Assembly: GCA_900542255.1 (NCBI GenBank)
Contig: UQMR01000028.1
Span: forward strand, 1 to 26,355
Source: an uncultured Porphyromonadaceae bacterium
Lineage (GTDB): Bacteria > Bacteroidota > Bacteroidia > Bacteroidales > Barnesiellaceae_A
DNA: 26,355 nt
Direction of reading: 5' to 3'
In this document: piece by piece, positions 7,841 to 14,930 of the stretch
Numbering within the stretch: position 1 is the first letter of the stretch
Layout: each line of letters begins with the position of its first letter
Position numbers and translations under genes: made by a program
The notes under the pieces: model-generated
The model's input: the letters and a program-made list of their open reading frames with translations, nothing else
The model's database searches: none
Told to the model about the DNA's origin: nothing

Positions 7841-7888
7841 CATATACATACGTATATGCGCAGTGTATTCGCATCATGATGATGCAAT
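7824..7888. repeat. Nested inverted repeats at the recQ/lrgA junction
   Basis: Several perfect inverted repeats are stacked over the last recQ codons and the spacer: GCATATAC (7840-7847) with GTATATGC (7852-7859), ATGCGAATA (7831-7839) with TATTCGCAT (7866-7874), GCATCAT (7871-7877) with ATGATGC (7879-7885), and ATTGCAT (7824-7830) with ATGCAAT (7882-7888). No T-tract follows, so it is not a standard terminator; it could be an operator for lrgAB or an RNA structure. Confidence 0.7.
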
Positions 7889-7923
7889 TAATAAATGATT
7901 TATATACAACATAATAACAATAT

Positions 7924-8265
7924 ATGATTAGAGGGATTTGTATAATTTTGCTATTTTACTTTTTGGGCGAGGTAGCAAGCTATTTCATGAACGGATTTAT
8001 ACCCGGGAGCGTATGCGGAATGGTGCTGTTGTTTGCTGCGCTTATGTCGCGCATAGTACGCCCCGAACATGTAAGACAGGTGTCGAAGATACTTACGCAA
8101 AATATGGCGCTTTTCTTCATTCCCGCCGGAGTAGGAATAATGGCCAACTTCGGGATTATTGCCGAGAATTGGGTCGCACTGGCAGTTATTGCAGTGGGTA
8201 CGACAATTCTGGTACTATTGAGCGTGGGAATATCGATGCAAATTTTAGACAAACGCATTAAATAA
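7924..8265 (+). CDS. lrgA: LrgA/CidA-family membrane protein
   Basis: 113 residues, almost all hydrophobic, with about four predicted membrane helices. The segment FLGEVASYFMNGFIPGSVCGMVLLF and the later QNMALFFIPAGVGIM are the LrgA/CidA signature. Family members are holin-like proteins linked to control of murein hydrolase activity, and with LrgB to pyruvate or glycolate transport. The lrgB gene follows after 20 bases, the standard pairing. No LytSR-type two-component system is visible next to it. Control may involve the inverted repeats just upstream. Confidence 0.88.
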   Translation: MIRGICIILLFYFLGEVASYFMNGFIPGSVCGMVLLFAALMSRIVRPEHVRQVSKILTQNMALFFIPAGVGIMANFGIIAENWVALAVIAVGTTILVLLSVGISMQILDKRIK

Positions 8266-8285
8266 GAGGTTTTAATAACTTGGTT

Positions 8286-8978
8286 ATGAGAGAAATATAC
8301 ACATCTACGCCGGCGATGCTGTTACTTGTCATCGGCAGCTATTTTATAGGAACGCTTATATATCGCCGCATGAAAACGTCTTGGTTTCACCCCGTAGTGG
8401 TTGGGTTGGTACTCGTTATTGCGGTATTGTCCCTGCTTCATATCGATTATGAGACCTTCCACCGCGGCAGTGCCTTCATCGATTTCCTGCTGGGTCCGTC
8501 TGTGGTAGCGTTGGGCTACCTGTTGTATGAACAGATGGAGCATCTCAAAGGCCACGAAACCGCAGTGTTCCTTGCTACGCTGATAGGCGGTTGCATAGGA
8601 GTAACCAGTGTAATCTTACTGGGCTACTGGTTCGGGATGGACGAGCGTATCATATCGTCGCTGCAACCCAAGTCGGTAACAATTCCTATCGCTATATCAT
8701 TGTCGAAACACTCTGGCGGAATACCCGCATTGACAACGGTTGTCGTATTCTTCTGCGGTGTCTTAGGCAGCATTATAGGACCGTGGCTGCTCAACAAATG
8801 CCGTATCAAAAACCCTATCGCCCGCGGATTGGCATTAGGCTCGGCATCGCACGGGTTAGGCACTGCACGCGCCATAGAACTGGGCGCCTTGGAGGGAGCC
8901 ATCAGCGGCCTTGCAATCGGGCTTACCGGTATTGTCACCTCATTACTTATACCACTCTTTGAGTGGTTATTGCGTTGA
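8286..8978 (+). CDS. lrgB: LrgB-family membrane protein
   Basis: 230 residues from the ATG at 8286; a TTG six bases upstream is in frame but less likely. About seven hydrophobic segments are present. LrgB hallmarks are FLLGPSVVALGYLLYEQ, the LQPKSVTIPIAISLSKHSGGIPALT block, and GLALGSASHGLGTARAIELG followed by a glycine-rich C-terminal helix. It partners LrgA in the inner membrane; family roles include regulation of autolysis and export or import of small organic acids. It ends nine bases before the convergent phosphodiesterase-HD gene. Confidence 0.92.
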   Translation: MREIYTSTPAMLLLVIGSYFIGTLIYRRMKTSWFHPVVVGLVLVIAVLSLLHIDYETFHRGSAFIDFLLGPSVVALGYLLYEQMEHLKGHETAVFLATLIGGCIGVTSVILLGYWFGMDERIISSLQPKSVTIPIAISLSKHSGGIPALTTVVVFFCGVLGSIIGPWLLNKCRIKNPIARGLALGSASHGLGTARAIELGALEGAISGLAIGLTGIVTSLLIPLFEWLLR

Positions 8979-8987
8979 GCGCATATC

Positions 8988-9965
8988 CTACAACCGCGAT
9001 AACCGCTTATATGCTTTCAGATATTTGCGCAGACGTTCGGCATCGGCTTCGCCTATGGCTTCAAGGCGTCGCACATTCATATTATCCGTAAGGTCCCGCA
9101 ATTTCACTTGTACGGCTATGGGATTTGTAGCTACATGCTCGATATACTCCTCATACGTATCTTCGGGAAGATGAGTAAGACAACGTATAGCCTCGACAAT
9201 CTCCGGCGGGAATTGCGTTGCCAAATCGTCAAGAGTCACAGAGGTGTCTTCCACTACATCATGCAAGACAGCCGCAATTTTCTCTTCGGTAGTGTTGCAA
9301 GCCTCCATAACACGCAAAGGATGGGTTATATAGGGCATACCGGCACGGTCGACCTGCCCGGCGTGGGCCTCGGTTGCCAGAGCAATGGCTTGCTGCAACA
9401 GCCGAGGATATGTCGCAACCTTGACATCCGACTGAGCGAGAAGTTCTCCCGACAGGGTGTATATGGCAATAGTTCCGTTATCATATACGGCAAAACTTGC
9501 CGGACGGCCCTCCTTAGGCAAGGATATGGAGCCGGGATTGCAAAACCACATACCCTCATTGTTGCAATTCAACTCCCACAGATGAGTGTGCCCGTATAAG
9601 AAAAGCGACGCACCATAAAGAGAAGGCATATTATGTGGAGCATACACATGACCATGCGAGAGAAACAACATAACACCATTGTCGAATACCGGTACATAGT
9701 CGGCTTGACAAGGGAAATGCAGCAACATCTGGTCGACCTCACAATCGCAATTACCTCTGACGGCAATAATTTTATCGGCATACTCATTCAGCCGCCCTGC
9801 CACCTCCTTGGGAGCATAGCCATCGGGCAACGGATTGCGAGGCCCGTGATACAGTATATCACCCAGCAACAAAATATAGTCGCACTTGAACTGCTCGAAA
9901 TATGGCAATACGGCATTCAAAGCCGTAAGCGACCCATGTATGTCCGATAATATAAGATAGCGCAT
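8988..9965 (-). CDS. YfcE-type metallophosphodiesterase fused to SpoT/MESH1-like HD hydrolase
   Basis: 325 residues, two complete domains in one frame. Residues 1-180 match YfcE-type phosphodiesterases: D8/H10 (SDIHGS), D36 (LGDILYHGPRNPLPDGYAP), N72 (VRGNCD), H104 (SHGH), H126/H128 (YGHTH) and the NPGSISLPK end. Residues 188-325 are an HD domain of the RelA/SpoT hydrolase type: H201 (EAHAGQ), PYITHPLRV, H235-D236 followed by E239-D240 (LHDVVEDT), and D291 (KLRDLTDN), the expected metal and catalytic positions of MESH1. There is no synthetase, TGS or ACT domain. E. coli YfcE is a stand-alone protein of about 184 residues, so the C-terminal half is an addition. Substrates are unknown; a role in nucleotide or alarmone turnover is inferred. 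It has its own promoter. Confidence 0.88.
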   Translation of the reverse strand: MRYLILSDIHGSLTALNAVLPYFEQFKCDYILLLGDILYHGPRNPLPDGYAPKEVAGRLNEYADKIIAVRGNCDCEVDQMLLHFPCQADYVPVFDNGVMLFLSHGHVYAPHNMPSLYGASLFLYGHTHLWELNCNNEGMWFCNPGSISLPKEGRPASFAVYDNGTIAIYTLSGELLAQSDVKVATYPRLLQQAIALATEAHAGQVDRAGMPYITHPLRVMEACNTTEEKIAAVLHDVVEDTSVTLDDLATQFPPEIVEAIRCLTHLPEDTYEEYIEHVATNPIAVQVKLRDLTDNMNVRRLEAIGEADAERLRKYLKAYKRLSRL

Positions 9966-10045
9966 AATACGAGGTATTGAAATTCAACCGTAAAATGTCC
10001 GACAGTAAACCGACTTATGCGACACGATATTCCTGTCTATCCGTA

Positions 10046-10076
10046 CAAATTTAAGCAAAGTTGAGCGTATGGCAAA
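10046..10076 (-). promoter_or_regulatory. Promoter of the phosphodiesterase-HD gene
   Basis: On the minus strand TTTG (10076-10073) and TAAATTTG (10053-10046) are separated by 19 bases, a good Bacteroidota -33/-7 pair. Transcription would start near 10040, leaving a leader of about 75 bases before the ATG at 9965. Confidence 0.65.
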
Positions 10077-10159
10077 AGATATTTTCATCATTTGCAATAC
10101 CCCGGGAACTATATATTATTCTCGATATATAACTTTCTAAAACATACCACTGCATGCCC

Positions 10160-10498
10160 CTACCCCGCGTGTGTATCGAGAGTAATTTTCAGCACCAATG
10201 AGCCGTTTTCCTGTAAACGTTGCAAATCATCGGGCGATAGCTTTATAGTAACGCTTTTCGTGCCGAGCTTTTTGCCAACCGTCGTATGACGATAAACCTG
10301 TTCTATAAAATCGAAATCCAATATCTCTGAGATACGTATAAGCCGCTCTATATCGATACTCTTACTCTTTACAATGCCATATACGGTAGTACGGTCGCAA
10401 TTGAGCCTGCGTGCAAACTCGGCATAACTCATGCCTGCACAAGCTATTTGCTGTGCTATGGCAGAACCGATATGAATATCTTTCAGACAACGACCCAT
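10160..10498 (-). CDS. Small HTH DNA-binding protein (XRE-like)
   Basis: 112 residues. After a short leader (IHIGSAIAQQIACAGM) there is a Cro/C1-type helix-turn-helix, SYAEFARRLNCDRTTVYGIV (about 24-43), followed by IDIERLIRISEILDFDF, the usual third and fourth helices. The C-terminal 40 residues (GTKSVTIKLSPDDLQRLQENG...) form an extra strand-helix segment of unknown role. Similar small regulators are frequent in Bacteroidales and mostly uncharacterised. It is divergent from the secreted-protein operon at 10899 and separated by a 400-base region containing palindromes, so it may act there; this is inference from position. Confidence 0.8.
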   Translation of the reverse strand: MGRCLKDIHIGSAIAQQIACAGMSYAEFARRLNCDRTTVYGIVKSKSIDIERLIRISEILDFDFIEQVYRHTTVGKKLGTKSVTIKLSPDDLQRLQENGSLVLKITLDTHAG

Positions 10499-10587
10499 AC
10501 AAAAAGTGTGGCAACAATCATTTACTGAACTGAGGCCCTGGTAACTGCCCTACACAAATAAACGCTGCACCACACTCATCTATGCTG

Positions 10588-10604
10588 TATAGGTCATACC
10601 TATA
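10588..10604. repeat. Palindrome TATAGGT-cat-ACCTATA
   Basis: Perfect 7-bp arms around three bases, in the divergent control region, about 30 bases upstream of a lone TATCTTTG. The size suits a dimeric regulator's operator. Confidence 0.5.
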
Positions 10605-10701
10605 ACAGATACGAGCGGACTTTTGCAGGCCATATCTTTGTGTAGTTGAGAATTTACCAGATTCCAGTTCAAAGAAAACAGCTTACATCCTAAAAAACAT
10701 C

Positions 10702-10723
10702 TGACAATTACGCATAATTGTCA
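10702..10723. repeat. Inverted repeat at predicted start of HTH transcript
   Basis: TGACAATTA (10702-10710) and TAATTGTCA (10715-10723) are perfect 9-bp arms around four bases. It lies just after the minus-strand -7 element at 10728-10735, so it would cover the transcription start: an operator or a 5'-end hairpin. Confidence 0.6.
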
Positions 10724-10727
10724 AGTG

Positions 10728-10759
10728 CAAAGATAACAACATTGCAACAATATGAGCAA
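10728..10759 (-). promoter_or_regulatory. Candidate promoter for the HTH gene
   Basis: On the minus strand TTG (10759-10757) and TATCTTTG (10735-10728) are 21 bases apart. Transcription would start near 10722 and give a leader of about 220 bases before the HTH start at 10498. Confidence 0.5.
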
Positions 10760-10800
10760 TTATGAGACGAAGTTTGTCGCCGCGAATCGTTGGTTTTTCT

Positions 10801-10840
10801 CACGCAATGTGTGGTATAATACCACGCAACGCTTGGTATT
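10801..10840. repeat. Tandem direct repeat upstream of secreted-protein operon
   Basis: Two units, CACGCAATGTGTGGTAT (10801-10817) and CACGCAACGCTTGGTAT (10823-10839), agree at 14 of 17 positions and are offset by 22 bases, about two helical turns. A palindrome, GTGGTAT-A-ATACCAC (10811-10825), is formed by the end of the first and start of the second unit. The second unit reaches the -33 region of the promoter at 10859-10866. Confidence 0.65.
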
Positions 10841-10858
10841 GTTAAAAAAACGTATAAA

Positions 10859-10866
10859 TATATTTG
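10859..10866 (+). promoter_or_regulatory. -7 element of the secreted-protein operon
   Basis: TATATTTG matches TAnnTTTG, 32 bases before the ATG at 10899. The nearest TTG upstream (10839-10841) is 17 bases away, slightly short for a -33 element and inside the direct-repeat region, consistent with regulated rather than constitutive use. Confidence 0.55.
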
Positions 10867-10898
10867 CAGACATAACGAACTTTTAATAATTCAGCATT

Positions 10899-11813
10899 AT
10901 GAAAAGACTATACTTTATCTGTATTCTTCTCGGTTGCATCGTGGCAACACAAACAGCGTGGGCGCAAGACATCATCATCAAACGCAATGCCGACGAAATA
11001 GAGGCTATCGTAAAAGAGATAGGCATCCATACGGTTACGTACAAACGCTTTTCAAATCCAAACGGGCCCGATTATACAATACCCAAATCGGATATATTCA
11101 TGATAAAATATGCCAATGGCGAAAAGGAGGTATTTACCGACACACCATCGGCCGAAGAACAAAAGACGTCTGTCCAAACCGAGATGCAACACCGCGAGAA
11201 ACAACGCCGCGACTCTATCATAGCGAGACGAGCCGAAGAGCGCGAGCGTGAGTACCGCAACATGGTAGGCCGGCATAATATCAAGGTCATGGCCAATGCA
11301 CCGGGATTGATGATGACAGGATTTGAATCAATAAATGGCTATCAAGAAGCTTTTGGAATAGGAGGCCAATTTAACTTTAACGTCTTGTACAATTTTACTT
11401 TCAGTGATTATACCGGCGATATCGGTGCAGGAGTGGGTATTACTACCTTTGTCGGTTCTTTCGATGGTTTTAATAGTTCCAACTCATCAAATATTACTTA
11501 TCTGACTATTCCTATCGAAGCAACTTGGCGTACGAGAAAATTCCATTGGGGCTATTCACTCATAAACGCGTTCCTTATTGATCATAAACCTGTCGGAGAA
11601 GAAAGCATACCATTAGAGAACACAACTTTATGCACTTATCGATTCGCCATATCATCCGATTTAGGTTGGAGCATCCGGAAATTCGACATCGGTTTCTTCT
11701 TCACCTGGTGGGTCAGCAACTTGTGGAGTGAGAGAGCTTTTGATGGAAACAGCCGATATAATCCATCATACGAATTGGGCTTCCATGTTGCCTACCGCTT
11801 CAAAATAGGATAA
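10899..11813 (+). CDS. Secreted protein with conserved N-terminal module and beta-barrel-like C-terminus
   Basis: 304 residues with a signal peptide (1-22, ending AWAQ). Residues 23-78 form a module with the pattern DIIIKRNADEIEAIV...TVTYKRF...YTIPKSDIFMIKYANGEKEVF. A charged, probably coiled-coil linker follows (about 84-122, rich in E, R, Q). The C-terminal 180 residues alternate polar and aromatic or hydrophobic residues in strand-length runs (FNFNVLYNFTFSDYTGD, GAGVGITTFVGSF, RKFDIGFFFTWWVSNLW, YELGFHVAYRF), typical of a small outer-membrane beta-barrel. I recognise no named family. The next gene starts one base after the stop and repeats the N-terminal module. Confidence 0.8.
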   Translation: MKRLYFICILLGCIVATQTAWAQDIIIKRNADEIEAIVKEIGIHTVTYKRFSNPNGPDYTIPKSDIFMIKYANGEKEVFTDTPSAEEQKTSVQTEMQHREKQRRDSIIARRAEEREREYRNMVGRHNIKVMANAPGLMMTGFESINGYQEAFGIGGQFNFNVLYNFTFSDYTGDIGAGVGITTFVGSFDGFNSSNSSNITYLTIPIEATWRTRKFHWGYSLINAFLIDHKPVGEESIPLENTTLCTYRFAISSDLGWSIRKFDIGFFFTWWVSNLWSERAFDGNSRYNPSYELGFHVAYRFKIG

Positions 11814-11814
11814 C

Positions 11815-12654
11815 ATGAAAAAAAGTCTCGCTTTACTATTCTTTCTTGCCCTTGCCATCGTATCGGCGGCGGGGCAGGATATAATACTGACACGCACAGC
11901 CGAGGAGATAAAAGCCAAAGTTATTACCATAACCGATGAGGCTATAACCTATCAATTACAAGGACAAACGGTAAACCGCGTTATGCCTCTGACAGATATT
12001 TTCATGATAAAATATGCCAACGGCGAGAAAGAGGTATTTAATACAAATGAACGTATAACAAGCAATACGCGCACGACTGACAAACCTCGGGCATCGCGCT
12101 CCTATCAACTACTCGACCTCTATGATGAGAATGGGGTTCGTGGCATTGTTGTTGATGTATATGACGACGGCTATCATGGCACCATCATGTCACTTGGGCA
12201 GCGAAGACTGCCATTTATGAAATATTTCGAATCCTTTGCCTCTACTGCGATGGGCTTGTATAATAGCGATAATGGTATGGAAAACCAGAAAGAACTCCTC
12301 GCCTATCTGTCTCAAAGCGAACTACTCTCAATCGAAGATTTTCCAGCCATGAACTGGTGTATATCGCTCGGTGAAGGTTGGTACTTGCCTGCACGCAATG
12401 AGATGGACAAAATATTTGCCCATCTTGCATGGGATAAAGGAATCGACTTGAATACGCTCAATCAAATGATTACAAGCTATAAAGGTACAAAATTGGGAAC
12501 GGAGTATTCGTATATCACATCGACAGAGTCGAGAAATCAAGGCAGCAGGGTCAATGTGATATTGATGTCGAGTTATTTCATAAAATATTCCGATTCGGCG
12601 TGGTTTCTGTGGCGATGGACTCCCGCTTTTGTTCGTGCATTCTACCAATTCTAA
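11815..12654 (+). CDS. Secreted protein sharing the N-terminal module, with a GEGWYLP-type C-terminal domain
   Basis: 279 residues with a signal peptide (1-20, ending SAAG). Residues 21-73 repeat the module of the upstream protein: DIILTRTAEEIKAKV...AITYQL...MPLTDIFMIKYANGEKEVF, with the DIFMIKYANGEKEVF block identical in both. The C-terminal half is different: DLYDENGVRGIVVDVYDDGYHGTIMS, then NWCISLGEGWYLPARNEMDKI, a pattern seen in secreted Bacteroidales proteins with a lectin-like or DUF1566/FISUMP-like fold; I cannot name it with certainty. One base separates it from the previous stop, so the pair is an operon. A hairpin terminator follows. Confidence 0.8.
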   Translation: MKKSLALLFFLALAIVSAAGQDIILTRTAEEIKAKVITITDEAITYQLQGQTVNRVMPLTDIFMIKYANGEKEVFNTNERITSNTRTTDKPRASRSYQLLDLYDENGVRGIVVDVYDDGYHGTIMSLGQRRLPFMKYFESFASTAMGLYNSDNGMENQKELLAYLSQSELLSIEDFPAMNWCISLGEGWYLPARNEMDKIFAHLAWDKGIDLNTLNQMITSYKGTKLGTEYSYITSTESRNQGSRVNVILMSSYFIKYSDSAWFLWRWTPAFVRAFYQF

Positions 12655-12662
12655 CTCAAACC

Positions 12663-12720
12663 AACGGGGCTGTACTGCATATCCGTTTCGCGATGCAGTC
12701 CCGTTTATTTTTTCTTTTTT
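12663..12720 (+). terminator. Terminator of the secreted-protein operon
   Basis: AACGGG (12663-12668) and ACTGCAT (12674-12680) pair with ATGCAGT (12693-12699) and CCCGTT (12700-12705), with a five-base bulge on the left arm. A T-rich tract (12704-12720) follows. This tract lies inside the 3' end of the convergent TPR gene and encodes its terminal lysines. Confidence 0.7.
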
Positions 12721-13541
12721 ATCTCTTCAAAAAAGGCATCACAGGCTTTCGCATCATACCCGAGAGCTTTGGCATACTCTATATCACGTGCAGCGGCATT
12801 CACATCAGAGCGCTCTACCTTTACCCATGCACGCAACATATAGATAAAGGGATTTTGCGGGTCGAGTTTCAAAGCCCGTTCTATATCCCTATCGGCCGAA
12901 GAGGGGTGACCGGCTAAAAGGTGCGTTTCGGCTCGGCCTATATAGAGCGATGCGTTGTCGGGATTACGACGTATCACCTGATTGTACATCTCTATCGCTT
13001 CGGTATAATAGCCCTGCGCCTTGAAGAAGATGGCAAAGCCGATACGAGCCGTACTGCTTGCCGGGTTGATGGCAAGCATCTTCTCCAGGTCATTCCGGCA
13101 GCCGATAGTATCGCCTTGTTCAAGATATATCAGCGAGCGGTTATACAAGGCATCCTCGTCGGTATCATCGAGCAGCAAAAGGCTGCTGTAATCTTCAAAG
13201 GCTTTGGACAGACTGTCCATCTCGGCATACAGAGCGGCCCTATTGCGCAACACCGCCGTAGAGCGGGGATTCATGAAGAGTGCCAGCGAGTAAGACTGCA
13301 ACGCTTCGCTATACTTGCCACAATAGCGTTGTACGGTACCCAAATTAGACAACAGTAACCCATTCTGCGCATTGGCCGGCTCGGCCCGCAAAGCACCGAG
13401 GAGCGACTCTTCGGCCTTGTCCCAATTTTCGGCTTCGATATACTCATCGGCTTTTTCAATCCACTCATTATAACTTTGCGCCCGGCTTACACCCAAGGAA
13501 CATGCCAAACATACGAATATTGCGAATACTTGCTTTTTCAT
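12705..13541 (-). CDS. Secreted tetratricopeptide-repeat protein
   Basis: 278 residues. Signal peptide 1-21 (ending VSRA), then about seven TPR units from residue 24 to 270: typical helix pairs such as WDKAEESLLGALRAEPANA, YSEALQSYSLALFMNPRST, YYTEAIEMYNQVIRRNPDNA and SADRDIERALKLDPQNP. TPR solenoids bind peptides or protein partners; the partner is unknown. The C-terminus ends EEIKKKK, encoded by the T-tract of the opposing terminator. It is a single-gene unit convergent with the secreted-protein operon. A TACCTTTA just before the ATG is a weak -7 candidate only. Confidence 0.88.
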   Translation of the reverse strand: MKKQVFAIFVCLACSLGVSRAQSYNEWIEKADEYIEAENWDKAEESLLGALRAEPANAQNGLLLSNLGTVQRYCGKYSEALQSYSLALFMNPRSTAVLRNRAALYAEMDSLSKAFEDYSSLLLLDDTDEDALYNRSLIYLEQGDTIGCRNDLEKMLAINPASSTARIGFAIFFKAQGYYTEAIEMYNQVIRRNPDNASLYIGRAETHLLAGHPSSADRDIERALKLDPQNPFIYMLRAWVKVERSDVNAAARDIEYAKALGYDAKACDAFFEEIKKKK

Positions 13542-13735
13542 GTGGTAAAGGTAGCATAAAACAGGAAAAGCATTTGTTGCATATCTCTATTTTTAACCAA
13601 GAATTATGATTTTCATCATATATTATCCTATCACTTCAAGGTTGCCTGATGGGTATCTTCCGCTCTGCATCACCACAAACAGCAGCGTCTGCCCAGAAAT
13701 ACAAATACTATTCTTCGTATCTCGTTTATTATCGT

Positions 13736-13743
13736 TATTTTTG
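13736..13743 (+). promoter_or_regulatory. -7 element of C11 peptidase-mscS operon
   Basis: TATTTTTG matches TAnnTTTG, 32 bases before the ATG at 13776. No TTTG at the -33 spacing was found. Confidence 0.5.
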
Positions 13744-13775
13744 CAACTCATACAAAGAGCCAAATCCCATAGCTA

Positions 13776-14924
13776 ATGAAACGGAAACAACTGTTATTGC
13801 TTCTTTTCCCGCTCGCATTCATAGGCGGCCTCTCGACGGCCTGCCATGACAAGCATAACGAGCCTGCTCTTCCTCACGATAACAGGACTGTACTGGTATA
13901 TATGCTGGCCGACAATGACCTTGCCACTTCATATAATTATGACCGTAGAAATATACGGGACATCGGTGAAGCAATAGCCGACAATGACATAAACGGGCAT
14001 ATGGTTATATACTATGCCGGAGCCGACGACTCTCCCACCCTGCAAGAAATAAGACACACCGGCAGCGGCAAATACAGCGTAGAGACCGTGAAGAGGTACA
14101 ACGGCGACGAGCCATCTACCTCGGTAAATACCATCAAAGAGGTGTTGCACGATGTGACGGCTATGTACGACACTCGCAGTTATGGCATCATCTTCTGGTC
14201 ACATGCGACAGGATGGCTGCCACAGAACCACTTATATACACGCAGTAAATATCGGGCCCCATCGTCCTTCGGACGCGAAGGGGAGGAAGACCTTAGTATA
14301 GACATCGACAGCCTGCGGCAAGCGTTGGATGGCTACCGTTTCGACTTCATACTCTTCGATGCCTGTCTGATGGGAAGTGTCGAGGTGGCATACGAGCTGC
14401 GCAATACGACTCAGTATATGATAGCATCACCTACCGAAACCATGGGCAGCGGGTTCCCTTACGGCGACATCACTCCCCTATTGTTTGCAGACGAGATAGA
14501 CTACGAACAGGTATGCAAGTGCTACTACGATACATATATCGCACAGGGTACATTGGAAACAGGTTCGATAGCTCTGATAAATACCTCAGCCTTAGACCAT
14601 CTTGCCGTCTTGTGCAAGGAGCTGATAAACCAATATGAGGGCCATGTAGCGACAGAATTGATACAGTATTACGACCGCACCACTCCTCATGTATTTTATG
14701 ACATAGACGATTATATGCGGCACATAAGCACGGGAGAAGAATATACGGCATTTGCCGATGCCCTTGCCGAGGTCATACCTTATAAAGCGGCAAGCTCTAC
14801 ATTCCTAAGTATTCCCATACACCATTATTCGGGTTTGAGTTGTTATATCGTAGGCAGCAGCGGCGATATGCTCATAGAAGATTATTATGCAAAGTTAGAA
14901 TGGTATAACGATATATATAAATAA
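13776..14924 (+). CDS. Clostripain-family (C11) cysteine peptidase lipoprotein
   Basis: 382 residues. A lipoprotein signal (MKRKQLLLLLFPLAF...LSTAC) puts the lipidated cysteine at residue 23, so the protein is membrane anchored and outside the cytoplasm. The C11 catalytic dyad is visible: His143 in IIFWSHATGW and Cys197 in LFDACLMGSVEVAYEL. RTVLVYMLADNDL (37-49) is the usual first strand. After it, MIASPTETMGSGFPYGDITP is the conserved loop following the active site. Clostripain-like enzymes often cleave after arginine or lysine; specificity here is not known. The mscS gene follows after six bases. Confidence 0.9.
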   Translation: MKRKQLLLLLFPLAFIGGLSTACHDKHNEPALPHDNRTVLVYMLADNDLATSYNYDRRNIRDIGEAIADNDINGHMVIYYAGADDSPTLQEIRHTGSGKYSVETVKRYNGDEPSTSVNTIKEVLHDVTAMYDTRSYGIIFWSHATGWLPQNHLYTRSKYRAPSSFGREGEEDLSIDIDSLRQALDGYRFDFILFDACLMGSVEVAYELRNTTQYMIASPTETMGSGFPYGDITPLLFADEIDYEQVCKCYYDTYIAQGTLETGSIALINTSALDHLAVLCKELINQYEGHVATELIQYYDRTTPHVFYDIDDYMRHISTGEEYTAFADALAEVIPYKAASSTFLSIPIHHYSGLSCYIVGSSGDMLIEDYYAKLEWYNDIYK

Positions 14925-14930
14925 ACCACC

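Larger units (their letters stand above)
10499..10898. other. 400-base gene-free control region
   Basis: No convincing coding frame. It contains three palindromes (10588-10604, 10702-10723, 10811-10825), one tandem direct repeat (10801-10840), a plus-strand -7 element for the secreted-protein operon, a minus-strand promoter for the HTH gene and an isolated plus-strand TATCTTTG at 10633-10640. A short RNA from the latter is possible but unsupported. Confidence 0.6.

Noticed and set aside
8280..8285. TTG start two codons upstream in lrgB
   Set aside because: An ATG at 8286 is available and fits the family N-terminus; the extra two residues add nothing.
10633..10640. Plus-strand TATCTTTG as promoter of a small RNA or of the secreted operon
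   Set aside because: No -33 element at a suitable distance, no identifiable RNA or terminator downstream, and a better -7 element lies close to the operon. Kept only as a note in the control region.
13649..13849. 66-residue frame before the C11 peptidase
   Set aside because: It crosses the promoter and overlaps the peptidase signal peptide out of frame; composition is not protein-like.
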